A stretch of DNA of 64,000 bases from Litchfieldella anticariensis FP35 = DSM 16096. Its GTDB lineage: Bacteria > Pseudomonadota > Gammaproteobacteria > Pseudomonadales > Halomonadaceae. Every line of letters begins with the position of its first letter. Within the stretch, counting starts at the first letter, position 1. The position numbers were made by a program, and so were the translations under genes. The stretch is from contig NZ_KE332394.1 in the NCBI RefSeq assembly GCF_000409775.1, forward strand, positions 108,890-172,889. Direction: 5' to 3'. Shown here piece after piece: positions 1 through 7,540 of the stretch. A model generated the notes under the pieces. It made no database searches and had not been told where the DNA came from. It saw nothing but the letters and a program-made list of their open reading frames with translations.

Positions 1-5
1 TTGCT

Positions 6-197
6 GTGGCGCATGGATGGCAGGTAAGCCGGACATCCGGTGGCCACCTGCGGCTCTACAAGCCAGGTTGCGGTGTCATTTTCGCGCCATTCACCGCGAG
101 TGACAGGCGAGCCCAGCGGAACGCCCTGGCTCGACTGCGCCGGGCACAGCGTCAGGCCAAAGCCACCAAGGCGCGCCAGATCACAGGGAGGGACTGA
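6..197 (+). CDS. HicA-like small protein
   Basis: This short basic protein of 63 residues has the look of HicA-type mRNA interferase or dsRBD-like folds: a G-W-x-V-x-R-T-S-G-G-H-L-R-L core near residues 4-17 followed by a V-I-F-A-P-F-T strand and an Arg/Ala-rich C-terminal helix. Stand-alone HicA-like proteins of this kind are common near the parB end of this ICE family. I see no HicB partner directly downstream. The GTG at position 6 is the first start in frame, but the frame is open to the window edge, so the true start could lie upstream. The resemblance is from pattern only; RNase activity is not shown. Confidence 0.55.
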   Translation: MAHGWQVSRTSGGHLRLYKPGCGVIFAPFTASDRRAQRNALARLRRAQRQAKATKARQITGRD

Positions 198-200
198 CGA

Positions 201-722
201 ATGGCTAGCTTGCGCTCCAATGCCCTGAATACGTTACCCGGTCACTGCGTGTGCCGAAGACGGGATCTGACCAGCCTGACCCCTGACCGTGGCCTGTGCT
301 ATTTCGTCTCGCCACTCGCGCACTGCCTCACGCGTTATCGCCGTTGGCAGACCTCTCATCCTGACGTGCCGACCCGCGATCAACAGGCAATGCTCGCCCT
401 GCTCGAGGATAGCTGCCTGCTGTGCCGTGTCGTGGTCAGGCCACCGATCGATATCCGCAGCCGGCTGCGTTGGCAGCAACTGGAGATGGCAGACCTCTCG
501 GATATCCAGTTATTCACGATCGTGCTCGACAACCTCTTCACCATTCGAGATCAGGTCGCCGTCTGGAACCGTCGGCTCGACCACGCCGACCTGTCATCGT
601 TGCTGGCCGACTTGAGGTGTCTCACCTGGCGGATCGAGGTCTTGCTCGATCCGGCAAGAGGTATGCGGGACATCGTCAGGATGGCGAGTGAGGCAGGGGC
701 GAGGGAGGATCAGCCGTCATGA
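201..722 (+). CDS. Hypothetical ICE protein upstream of parB
   Basis: A 173-residue protein that I do not recognise by domain. A good ribosome-binding site (GGAGGGA) lies 8 nt before the ATG, and its stop overlaps the parB start by 4 nt, so the two are probably translationally coupled. The C-terminal half is Leu/Arg/Asp-rich and likely helical. There is no signal peptide or membrane segment. Position between a HicA-like gene and parB fits the variable small genes that these ICEs carry in the partition block. Function unknown. Confidence 0.7.
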   Translation: MASLRSNALNTLPGHCVCRRRDLTSLTPDRGLCYFVSPLAHCLTRYRRWQTSHPDVPTRDQQAMLALLEDSCLLCRVVVRPPIDIRSRLRWQQLEMADLSDIQLFTIVLDNLFTIRDQVAVWNRRLDHADLSSLLADLRCLTWRIEVLLDPARGMRDIVRMASEAGAREDQPS

Positions 723-2614
723 GCAGACTTCTGGCGAAAGATGAGTTGACGAAAAAGCTGCTGCAGCCGGGCCCCAGGCTCAATACCCCTCGGGTGGACA
801 GTTTAAGTGCGCCCAACGAGGAGATGGGCATGTCGGTGACGCTGGACAGGATCCGGCCGTATGACCGTAATCCCCGGACCCAACGCAACCCGAAATATGA
901 CGAGATCAAGGAGAGCATCCGGCAGGTGGGGCTGAAGCACCCACCAGTGATCAGCCAGCGCCCTGGGGATGACAAGTACATCATCTGTGACGGGGGCAAT
1001 ACCCGGTTGCAGATCCTCCAGGAGCTCTATGAGGAGACCGGTGACCGTCGTTATTTCGAGTTCTGGTGCATCTTCCGGCCCTGGGTATCAGAAGCCCGCG
1101 TCCTGGCCGGGCATCTGGCGGAGAACGACACCCGTGGCAATCTGATGTGGGTCGAACGGGCCGTGAAGGTGCTGGAGGCCAGGTCGATATACGAGGAGGA
1201 GATTGGCGAGGAACTCAGCAATAGCGAACTGACCCGTCGTCTTGCTGCTGATGGGTATGTGATCGATCGCAGCCTGATCAGTCGGATGGCGTATACGGTC
1301 GAGCATTTCCTGCCGACGATTCCTCAGACGCTGTACAGCGGGATGGGCAAGGACCAGGTGGCTAAACTCATTTCCTATCGTGAGGCCTGCCGCCTGATCT
1401 GGGAGCGCTGCGACCAGGAAGTGATGCCAGAGGACTTTGCCGAGGCATGGCACGAAACCCTCGCCTGGCACGACGATGAAGGCCAGACCGTACTGGCCTG
1501 GAATATCGTTATCGATCGGTTGTGCGGGATGCTGGTCGACCGTACGGGCGTTCACTACAACATCATCGAGCTGGTGCTCGACAACATCGTGACTTTTCGC
1601 AAGCGGCGATGGGATCTGGAAGAGCACGAGGCGTTTCTCCCGCTGGATGATGAACTGACCCTGAAGCGCGATCCCGATGCCTTGCCCCCCACGCTTTACC
1701 CACCGCTACCGGAGGAGGAACACCGCAGCAACCCTCGAACGCCCGATAACGACGGTCCAGGTGTTTCATCGGTGCAGTCGAACCGGGCAACGGGTGAGCA
1801 GTGTCACGATACATCGGAGATCGAGGCAGACACTTCCATGCCGGAGAGGGAGTCCAGTCAGCAGCAGAACAACGAGCTGACCCGACTTCGCAAGCAGGTG
1901 GCACAACTACAGGAAGAAGAATCCCAACGTGCCGATTCGTCAAATGATGCCTCGACCGACATGTTGCTGATGCCCCCGCCGATGGCAGACGAGGAGCCTG
2001 CTACCGAGGCTGAACCGACCGATATGCCGGCGGGGGCATCCCTCGATGAGCGGCAGGCGCGTCTTCAGGGACAGGTGCTGTCGGAGTGGCAGGAAAGCCC
2101 CGGTAAGCGGGGATATCGGCACTATCTGGCAGAACAACTGGGGGTCGCCACCATCGACTTCGAACGGGCGGCTCCCCTGTCGATTCCCCTGATGTCCGGT
2201 GACACGACGCCTCCGATTACCGATATCTGGTTCATTGAGGGGACCCATGACTCCATCCGGGCCCTGCGCATTCAGGTGCGGGAATTCGCCCAGGCTATCG
2301 CCCGCTGGGGGGGATTTGGGGGTAGCGAGATCGTGGTCCCTGTCGAGGAAGGTATCGGCTTCGATTTGATCCCTCTTGAGGATTCGCCGGATCGTCGGTC
2401 GCTGCTGGCCTGGCAGGCACTGGCGAGCCTGCGCGGAGAATTGAATCCGGAGTATCCCACCGATGCCTCGCTATGGGGGGAACTACTCGGCACCCATGGC
2501 GACGATGCCGACTGCACGTGGAATGACGCCATCCTGGTGCGCTACTTCCGCTTGATCCGGTTAATCCGCCGGCTCCGCGCCCACTTGCATGACAATACGG
2601 GGGACGAGGCATGA
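719..2614 (+). CDS. parB: ParB-family partition protein (ICE type, TIGR03764-like)
   Basis: A 631-residue ParB/Spo0J-type protein. The N-terminal ParB domain (about residues 35-150) has the R-x-Y-D-R-N-P-R-T motif and a G-G-N-T-R-L segment near residues 92-97 in the place of the ParB phosphate-binding box. A helix-turn-helix-like region follows (about 160-240). A long acidic, Glu/Gln/Ser-rich linker around residues 340-440 and a C-terminal domain make it about twice as long as chromosomal ParB, which is typical of the PFGI-1 ICE ParB family. Its role would be ICE maintenance in the host. It overlaps the genes on both sides by 4 nt, forming an operon. No ParA is in the window, so parA probably lies upstream. 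Confidence 0.85.
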   Translation: MSRLLAKDELTKKLLQPGPRLNTPRVDSLSAPNEEMGMSVTLDRIRPYDRNPRTQRNPKYDEIKESIRQVGLKHPPVISQRPGDDKYIICDGGNTRLQILQELYEETGDRRYFEFWCIFRPWVSEARVLAGHLAENDTRGNLMWVERAVKVLEARSIYEEEIGEELSNSELTRRLAADGYVIDRSLISRMAYTVEHFLPTIPQTLYSGMGKDQVAKLISYREACRLIWERCDQEVMPEDFAEAWHETLAWHDDEGQTVLAWNIVIDRLCGMLVDRTGVHYNIIELVLDNIVTFRKRRWDLEEHEAFLPLDDELTLKRDPDALPPTLYPPLPEEEHRSNPRTPDNDGPGVSSVQSNRATGEQCHDTSEIEADTSMPERESSQQQNNELTRLRKQVAQLQEEESQRADSSNDASTDMLLMPPPMADEEPATEAEPTDMPAGASLDERQARLQGQVLSEWQESPGKRGYRHYLAEQLGVATIDFERAAPLSIPLMSGDTTPPITDIWFIEGTHDSIRALRIQVREFAQAIARWGGFGGSEIVVPVEEGIGFDLIPLEDSPDRRSLLAWQALASLRGELNPEYPTDASLWGELLGTHGDDADCTWNDAILVRYFRLIRLIRRLRAHLHDNTGDEA

Positions 2615-3210
2615 CGACGATCAACCAGCATCTCAATCACGCACTGCTGACCCAGGTCATGGCCCTGTTGCGGGAAGGCAACATGCGCAAGGCCCTGGCC
2701 CTGGGATTCAGTGAAGACGAATTGCGCACGCTGCGGCGTATGCGGGCCAGCGAGATCGAGTCACTGGCTTGTACGGGGCGGGTTTTTGCACGCTTCTCGG
2801 TCGATCATCAGGCACTCAAGGGTATCCTATCGCGGCTCGACGAAGACCAGGATCGGGAATCGTTGATCGACCGCTGTCTGCGCTTGGGAGCCAGCGTCAG
2901 CATGATGGGCACATTCTTCGGCCTGACGACGAATGACTGTGCCTCGCGACGGCAGCTCCTGGGAATCGAGCCGCGCCAAGGGCGCCTCGCCATGCCATCG
3001 GAAGGGCAGGAACATGATGCCTGGGAGCGCTGGCAGCATATTGCGCCGGATCCCCGGGATGCCGAGGACGTGCAGGGCATGATAACGCTGGCGAGTGAGA
3101 CCGGCTTGCCGCTGGCCGTGATCTGGCACCTGGTCAAGCAGTGGGCAGAACCGGACCAGCCGCGTACGACAGTGCCAGCGGAAGAGTGCGTCCATGAAGG
3201 AGTGACATGA
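2611..3210 (+). CDS. DUF2857 family protein
   Basis: A 199-residue cytoplasmic protein of the DUF2857 type, a family found almost only in ICEs of this class between parB and the STY4528 gene. It is rich in Leu and Arg helices (for example A-L-A-L-G-F-S-E-D-E-L near residue 30) and ends with a tryptophan-containing helix. It overlaps parB by 4 nt and the next gene by 4 nt. The biochemical role is unknown; the position suggests a part in replication or partition. Family assignment rests on order and sequence style. Confidence 0.75.
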   Translation: MTTINQHLNHALLTQVMALLREGNMRKALALGFSEDELRTLRRMRASEIESLACTGRVFARFSVDHQALKGILSRLDEDQDRESLIDRCLRLGASVSMMGTFFGLTTNDCASRRQLLGIEPRQGRLAMPSEGQEHDAWERWQHIAPDPRDAEDVQGMITLASETGLPLAVIWHLVKQWAEPDQPRTTVPAEECVHEGVT

Positions 3211-4577
3211 TGGCGGTCGCAGAACGTTCCGGAACACGGGACTGGCAAACATTGATCGGGCGTGCCGCCTCCGCCATTACCCGACGACGAGGCGAGGCGT
3301 CGAACTCCGAGAACAAGACGCCGAGAGACAAGCAGGAACTGGATGGCCTGCTGTTCTTCGGCAACCCCCACGAGACGGTTCCCCGTGCACTCTTGCTCGA
3401 TCCCCGGCTCGGTCATGTCGACAAGCTTGGCTGGCAAATGATGCGGCTGCTGGTCAATCCGGATCGCACCACCTGCTTTCCGACCTATGACGAGTTGCAG
3501 CCGTTGCTGCGCGGGGCGCCTGGTGAACAGGCCTCACGTGCCACAGTGGCACGGGTGATCGCGGTCCTGCGCCTGACACGTTGGCTGAGCCTGGGGCATC
3601 GGGCTCGGGACAAGCACAACGGCCGGGTCATCGGCAATGTCTATATCCTGCACGACGAACCCTTGTTGCCATCCGAGGCCGAGATCTTCGATGCCGAGTA
3701 CCTGGAGTTCGTTTGCCAGTGTCTCGAGCACCGCAATCGTGTCGTCAATGCGGTCGCTCACTCGGTATTCGAGGAGATCCAGCAATCGGGGGCGCTGCAT
3801 TCGCTACCGGATCGATTGCAGATCATGTCGCAACGGGCAAGACGCCATGAACTGATGCGTGACTCCTCCACCCATGCCAAGTCGCGTAAACGGCATCAGG
3901 CGCCTTCCACCTCGCCCGGATCCTCAGCGAAGTCCAGCCAGTTCTCAGTGAAAACTCAGTCGATTATCAATGACTTGGCAGCCAGTTCTCGACGAGAACT
4001 CAGGGAGTGTCCACCGAGAACTGCCCTGAGTTCTCAGCAAGAACTCAGCCCGGAATCAACCAGTTACCCCTCAGTTTTCCCTGAGAACTCTGTTAGTACG
4101 GTACGTACTACACACAATGTGTGTAACAACCGTACCGTGCGCGCACGCGAGGGAGGAAACACACCGGATCAGAATCTGGTTTGGCCCGGCTCGCTGGGAC
4201 TTGATGCTGCCGACCGCCAGGCCCTGTCTTTGCTGCTTCTGGATCTACCGAGTGAGTTGCGCCAGCCCGTGCTCGATGAAGCGTCCGGGCGAATCGAAGC
4301 TGGTGAGGTGAGACATCCCAAGGGCTTTTTGAGGACACTGATCAAGCGGGCCGTGCAGGGAGAGTTCGTTGCCACCGGGCATGCCCAACAGCAAGCAGTC
4401 AAACGAGGAGAAACCCGTCTGCGTAGCCATGCCACTTCTCCTCGTAATGAGGTGGCTGCAACCCATGCCCGTTCAGCTGACTCACCGAGTATGGAGACTG
4501 CCTGCCCGAGAGTGACGCCCCGGGAAGCCGCCGAGGCACGAGAGGCGTGCTTAAGGAAAGTGGGCCTCAGACGGTAA
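3207..4577 (+). CDS. STY4528-family ICE replication protein
   Basis: A 456-residue protein of the STY4528 family. The N-terminal third (about residues 45-160: L-L-F-F-G-N-P, D-K-L-G-W-Q-M-M-R-L-L, F-P-T-Y-D-E-L) reads like a winged-helix domain of the plasmid Rep type. Residues about 244-311 are low-complexity (N-S-V-S-T-V-R-T-T, V-C-N-N-R-T-V) and are encoded by a dense array of DNA palindromes. The C-terminal part (L-G-L-D-A-A-D-R-Q-A-L, then G-F-L-R-T-L-I-K-R-A) resembles the C-terminal domain of plasmid replication proteins. The start overlaps the DUF2857 stop. The arrangement of DNA repeats in the middle of a Rep-like gene recalls phage lambda O, where the origin lies within the gene. 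Replication function is inferred. Confidence 0.8.
   Translation: MMAVAERSGTRDWQTLIGRAASAITRRRGEASNSENKTPRDKQELDGLLFFGNPHETVPRALLLDPRLGHVDKLGWQMMRLLVNPDRTTCFPTYDELQPLLRGAPGEQASRATVARVIAVLRLTRWLSLGHRARDKHNGRVIGNVYILHDEPLLPSEAEIFDAEYLEFVCQCLEHRNRVVNAVAHSVFEEIQQSGALHSLPDRLQIMSQRARRHELMRDSSTHAKSRKRHQAPSTSPGSSAKSSQFSVKTQSIINDLAASSRRELRECPPRTALSSQQELSPESTSYPSVFPENSVSTVRTTHNVCNNRTVRAREGGNTPDQNLVWPGSLGLDAADRQALSLLLLDLPSELRQPVLDEASGRIEAGEVRHPKGFLRTLIKRAVQGEFVATGHAQQQAVKRGETRLRSHATSPRNEVAATHARSADSPSMETACPRVTPREAAEAREACLRKVGLRR
3939..4092. repeat. Array of AGTTCTC/GAGAACT palindromes (possible iterons)
   Basis: Within the STY4528 gene there are at least four imperfect inverted repeats built from AGTTCTC and GAGAACT half-sites: 3939-3960, 3983-4003 (AGTTCTCG-A-CGAGAACT is perfect apart from the centre base), 4015-4048 (several half-sites) and 4072-4092. 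The repeats are not in a constant reading frame, so protein repetition does not explain them. They resemble binding sites for a dimeric protein. Candidates are iterons for the gene's own product or parS-like sites for the ParB encoded just upstream. Confidence 0.7.
4098..4138. other. Nested palindrome inside the replication gene
   Basis: Outer arms ACGGTACG (4098-4105) and CGTACCGT (4131-4138) enclose an inner palindrome TACACACA-A-TGTGTGTA (4109-4125); both are perfect. The two are nearly concentric and could form a cruciform or a two-part binding site. It directly follows the AGTTCTC palindrome array. Possible origin or operator; the role is inferred. Confidence 0.65.
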
Positions 4578-4579
4578 GA

Positions 4580-4612
4580 AACCCTAAAGGATCCTATTAA
4601 GGTTTTGGGTAT
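4580..4612 (+). promoter_or_regulatory. ICE module element, copy 1 (divergent copy)
   Basis: AACC, 13 nt, then TTAAGGTTTT with the same spacing as five other sites in the window. The match after GTTT is poorer than in the other copies. It lies just upstream of the TIGR03761 gene. If it is a promoter or activator box, the ATG at 4685 (72 nt away) fits better as the start than the GTG at 4616. Confidence 0.4.
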
Positions 4613-4615
4613 TCA

Positions 4616-5458
4616 GTGACCCGTCGCCACAAGACAGTGCTTCCAATCGACATTGACCTCTCAGGCAAGAAGGATTGGAGCACTATGGCAACAGCAGGCC
4701 GGTTGGGCGCACTACGAAGCAAGATCGAGCTGACGCTGCACACGCATCACGCGGTACGCCTTTGGCATGGCCGTGGTGTGGAATCCGGGTTACCACAAAT
4801 CATCGGAATGCGTCAGTTCCTGTTGCTGGCTGGCAAGATCAAGCAGAATGCCGCCAAGGACGATCCCTATGCCGACTATTGGTTGCTGAAGCTGGATGAT
4901 CGCCTGAAACATGCACGTATCCAGCTGGACCAGCGACTGAACCAATCACATACCTTGCTGGAAAAACTGCCCGCCGAACTCGAAGTGGAAGAGAACCTGA
5001 ACCAGCAGCCCATGAGAATCCCGGTCTTTACCGGGGGACAGCACGGCTGGTTGGCGCTCCGCTTGCTTATCGATTTCGATCGTTTCGTTAGAGAGGTCAT
5101 GCTCGCCCACCATGTTGCCCTGATCGGGCGTCGCCAGACAGACGATCTTATCCGCACAGGCGGGCATGTATTGCGCAGCCTGTGTGCCAGTCCTCAGAAA
5201 TACCCTGGATTCAGCGGTGCCACTCGCGATGACTTCGCCGCCAACAATGCCAAGGCGAGAGAGGCCATCGAGAAATATGGTGAGCTTCCCCAGGATGTGC
5301 TGAAAGGGATAAGACGCAGTGACTTTGCCCCAGCATTGTTCAAGTCAGGGCCTGAGCCGTCTCCGGCATCTTCAGCAACGCCGTCGGGGTGGGAGGCGAC
5401 ATCCAATGGTGACGCTAGTGATGCCGACAACTCTGAAGAAGACGCCGGAGGAAGTTGA
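4616..5458 (+). CDS. TIGR03761 (PFL_4669) family ICE protein
   Basis: A 280-residue soluble protein of the PFL_4669/TIGR03761 type, conserved in this ICE class between the STY4528 gene and ssb. Recognisable stretches are L-R-S-K-I-E-L-T-L-H-T-H-H-A-V-R-L-W-H-G-R (about residues 33-53) and Y-A-D-Y-W-L-L-K-L-D (about 85-94), followed by a helical core. The C-terminal 40 residues are Ser/Pro/Asp-rich. Two starts are possible: GTG 4616, or ATG 4685 with GGAG 6 nt upstream. The second is favoured if the upstream element is a promoter. Biochemical function is unknown; a replication or transfer role is inferred from position. Confidence 0.78.
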   Translation: MTRRHKTVLPIDIDLSGKKDWSTMATAGRLGALRSKIELTLHTHHAVRLWHGRGVESGLPQIIGMRQFLLLAGKIKQNAAKDDPYADYWLLKLDDRLKHARIQLDQRLNQSHTLLEKLPAELEVEENLNQQPMRIPVFTGGQHGWLALRLLIDFDRFVREVMLAHHVALIGRRQTDDLIRTGGHVLRSLCASPQKYPGFSGATRDDFAANNAKAREAIEKYGELPQDVLKGIRRSDFAPALFKSGPEPSPASSATPSGWEATSNGDASDADNSEEDAGGS

Positions 5459-5463
5459 GCTGG

Positions 5464-5548
5464 GAGACTGTGACAGTGTCACAGTCTCCGAATGCCGGTG
5501 CAGGGGTGTGACGGCGTCACAGTCTCCGAATGCCGGTGCAGGGGTGTG
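5464..5548. repeat. Palindromes embedded in a 38-bp tandem repeat
   Basis: A perfect inverted repeat GAGACTGTGACA-G-TGTCACAGTCTC occupies 5464-5488. A 33-bp unit starting GTCACAGTCTCCG (5478-5510) is repeated exactly at 5516-5548, a period of 38 bp. The second unit is preceded by another perfect palindrome GTGACG-G-CGTCAC (5508-5520). This lies in the gap before the DUF3158 gene and looks like a tandem operator; it could also form RNA hairpins. Confidence 0.7.
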
Positions 5549-5607
5549 GGGCAGCCATGAGGACCCACGGGGGTAGGTGATGCGAGAGCGGGAGCGAGAC
5601 GATCGCC

Positions 5608-6126
5608 ATGGTAGCCACTCGAAAACGTGATAGGCGTTCTGCACTCGATGTGTACGGCTTCGCACCAGAAGGGTACGCAAAGGGCCTTTTACCTTTTAAG
5701 GGTAAGGGGGAGTTGCTGCGATTCCGAGATGAACTGGAACTGGTCCAGTTGAAACTGCGGCAGCAGGCGATCGACCTTGCCAATGCTTACAACCAGGAGC
5801 TCTTGAAGAATACGGGTATCGTGCTAAGGCCACATTGGCGAAAGAATGAAATAGCCTGCTCCCTTCGCTGGCGCGACCGGCATCAGCACCGAATGGGGCT
5901 TCGTTTGTGGGAGGCAACAGTGGCACAGGCGGGGCCGGGGATGCGAGAAGCACTGGTCGACATGGAGGTCGAGCGATGCCTCTTCAATGGTGCTGTTTCT
6001 GTGGTAAGCCGGCAATTATGGCGGGTACGACGTGTATTGGCCGACATTGAACATGCCGAATCTTACCTACTGGCCAACAGTCGGGATAAGAACACAGGAA
6101 ATATTGGAGAAAGCGATACACGTTAA
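5608..6126 (+). CDS. DUF3158 family protein
   Basis: A 172-residue protein of the DUF3158 family, an ICE-restricted family next to ssb. It shows the typical basic N-terminus, F-K-G-K-G-E-L-L-R-F near residue 30, a Leu/Gln-rich helix (about 40-60) and W-R-D-R-H-Q-H-R-M-G-L-R-L-W (about 89-102). No membrane segment is visible. It may work with SSB or TIGR03761 in ICE DNA metabolism, but no activity is known to me. The preceding operator-like repeats may control it. The ATG lacks a strong Shine-Dalgarno sequence. Confidence 0.75.
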   Translation: MVATRKRDRRSALDVYGFAPEGYAKGLLPFKGKGELLRFRDELELVQLKLRQQAIDLANAYNQELLKNTGIVLRPHWRKNEIACSLRWRDRHQHRMGLRLWEATVAQAGPGMREALVDMEVERCLFNGAVSVVSRQLWRVRRVLADIEHAESYLLANSRDKNTGNIGESDTR

Positions 6127-6240
6127 TGGGTGATAAATATCGGGACTTCTCGTGCACGGTGTTGGTATGGATATATATCGTACTAACGATTTGATATTGG
6201 CTGAATAACCATTGATCGCGATATCAAAGCGCCAATGATA

Positions 6241-6273
6241 AACCTTCCACGCCCCTTTTAATGTTTCCTGATG
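6241..6273 (+). promoter_or_regulatory. ICE module element, copy 2 (before ssb)
   Basis: AACCTTCC, then TTTTAATGTTTCCTGATG in the same register as the other copies. It ends 73 nt before the ssb ATG, within a 220-nt AT-richer gap that holds no gene. It probably contains or adjoins the ssb promoter. Confidence 0.6.
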
Positions 6274-6346
6274 CTTTCTCCCTTCTCCTCGGCGAGAGTC
6301 GCACGGACCTAATGGTTCTTGTAGCCAGTTTCTCGGGAGGAACGCC

Positions 6347-6835
6347 ATGAGTACGCGATTTTCAGGGGTAGGCAATATCGGGAGCGATCCCGAGGTTAAG
6401 GTATTTTCCGGTGAAGAAAACCAGCCACCGGTGGCTCTGCTGCGTTTCAACGTGCGCTTTGATAATCCCGTTCCAAGCAATGGAGAACTGGTCGATCGTG
6501 GTGGTTTCTGGGCCAATGTCGTGCGCTGGCATCCCGATGTGGAGACGGCCGAGAAATGGATCCGTCTGTATCAGCGAGGTATGCGGGTCATGGTGGATGG
6601 CCGGATGGAATATCGAGAATGGGAGAAGGATGGAGAGCCGCGTGATGCCTTCCAGGTAAGAGCCAGCCATATCGGGATCCTGCCGCATCGCCTGGTCAAG
6701 GTTGAGATGGAGGAGCGATCCCCCGCTTCGGGACAGCAAACGTTGGGAGAGCTGCCGCAGGAGGATGATGAGATACCGGAATCCTCAACCGACCAGGCCG
6801 CCGATCACTCCTTCGATGAAGAGAGTTCCCCATAG
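6347..6835 (+). CDS. ssb: Single-stranded DNA-binding protein
   Basis: A 162-residue SSB. The OB fold covers about residues 1-112, with F-S-G-V-G-N-I-G-S-D-P-E at the start and W-A-N-V-V-R-W near residue 53. It would coat ICE single strands during replication or transfer. The C-terminal tail is acidic but ends E-S-S-P and lacks the usual D-D-I-P-F tip that recruits host replication proteins, as in many ICE SSBs. A strong GGGAGGA ribosome-binding site precedes the ATG. It heads a transcription unit marked by the element at 6241. Confidence 0.9.
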   Translation: MSTRFSGVGNIGSDPEVKVFSGEENQPPVALLRFNVRFDNPVPSNGELVDRGGFWANVVRWHPDVETAEKWIRLYQRGMRVMVDGRMEYREWEKDGEPRDAFQVRASHIGILPHRLVKVEMEERSPASGQQTLGELPQEDDEIPESSTDQAADHSFDEESSP

Positions 6836-6909
6836 GTCGATGCCGGGAAGGTGCCATTGGCACCACCCCGGCTTTGAGGCTGCTCAAGTGATTGGCAGAA
6901 AGGGGGAAC

Positions 6910-7479
6910 ATGCGAACTACCACACAATGGCTTGTGCTGACGGTGGTTACGCTCCTCGTAGGGTGTACTACCGACGACCATCTCTATTCACAAGGACGAT
7001 GTCTTACCTGCGTCAACAATCCTTTGACCGGGGAGCCACTGAACTACGAGTCCGAGGAAAGAGCGAGGTCGGCAAATGGGGAGCGGCGTTCAGACCAGGC
7101 AGTCGTTATCGAAGACTCGAGCATACGGGGGAGTATCGACCTGTCTTCCCATCTCGATGTGGATACGGTCTATGCACGATTGAAGTCCGAGTTCGGCTTT
7201 CGTTCACGTGCCGACTTCAGCCCGAATGATACCGCCGACAAGCTGGCCATGATGGATGCGGCCTGGCATCACGAGGCAACGCCGGGTGCCTATTACCGGT
7301 TATCCGACTATGTCACGCAAATGATGGCCGGCAGGGCTGTGAGAATCGTGCTGCGTGCGGAGATCCGGAAGGAAGGTCAGGGCACCGGTATCACACTGGC
7401 CTATGCACCGGCTGACAGTCTCTATGACGGTGAGGCGATGGGAGCAGCTCTGAAAGCGAGAGCTGAGCATCAGTTGTAA
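6910..7479 (+). CDS. Predicted lipoprotein of unknown function
   Basis: A 189-residue lipoprotein. A short basic N-terminus is followed by a hydrophobic run and the lipobox L-V-G-C (Cys19), so it should be lipidated and membrane-anchored. The ATG at 6910 is chosen over the upstream in-frame start at 6892 because AGGGGGAA lies just before it and because it gives a normal signal peptide. The mature part has two Cys residues close to the N-terminus (C-L-T-C) and a mixed alpha/beta body. Similar lipoproteins occur near ssb in related ICEs. Role unknown; it could help surface exclusion, which is only a guess. Confidence 0.72.
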   Translation: MRTTTQWLVLTVVTLLVGCTTDDHLYSQGRCLTCVNNPLTGEPLNYESEERARSANGERRSDQAVVIEDSSIRGSIDLSSHLDVDTVYARLKSEFGFRSRADFSPNDTADKLAMMDAAWHHEATPGAYYRLSDYVTQMMAGRAVRIVLRAEIRKEGQGTGITLAYAPADSLYDGEAMGAALKARAEHQL

Positions 7480-7540
7480 GGATGGTAGTCTCTAATATAT
7501 GGCAGTGGGACCTGGATGATGTATAACTCGGATACGAAAC

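Noticed and set aside
5478..5548. Two 33-bp direct repeats, considered as a CRISPR fragment
   Set aside because: Only two units, a 5-bp spacer and no cas genes. The palindromes fit an operator better.
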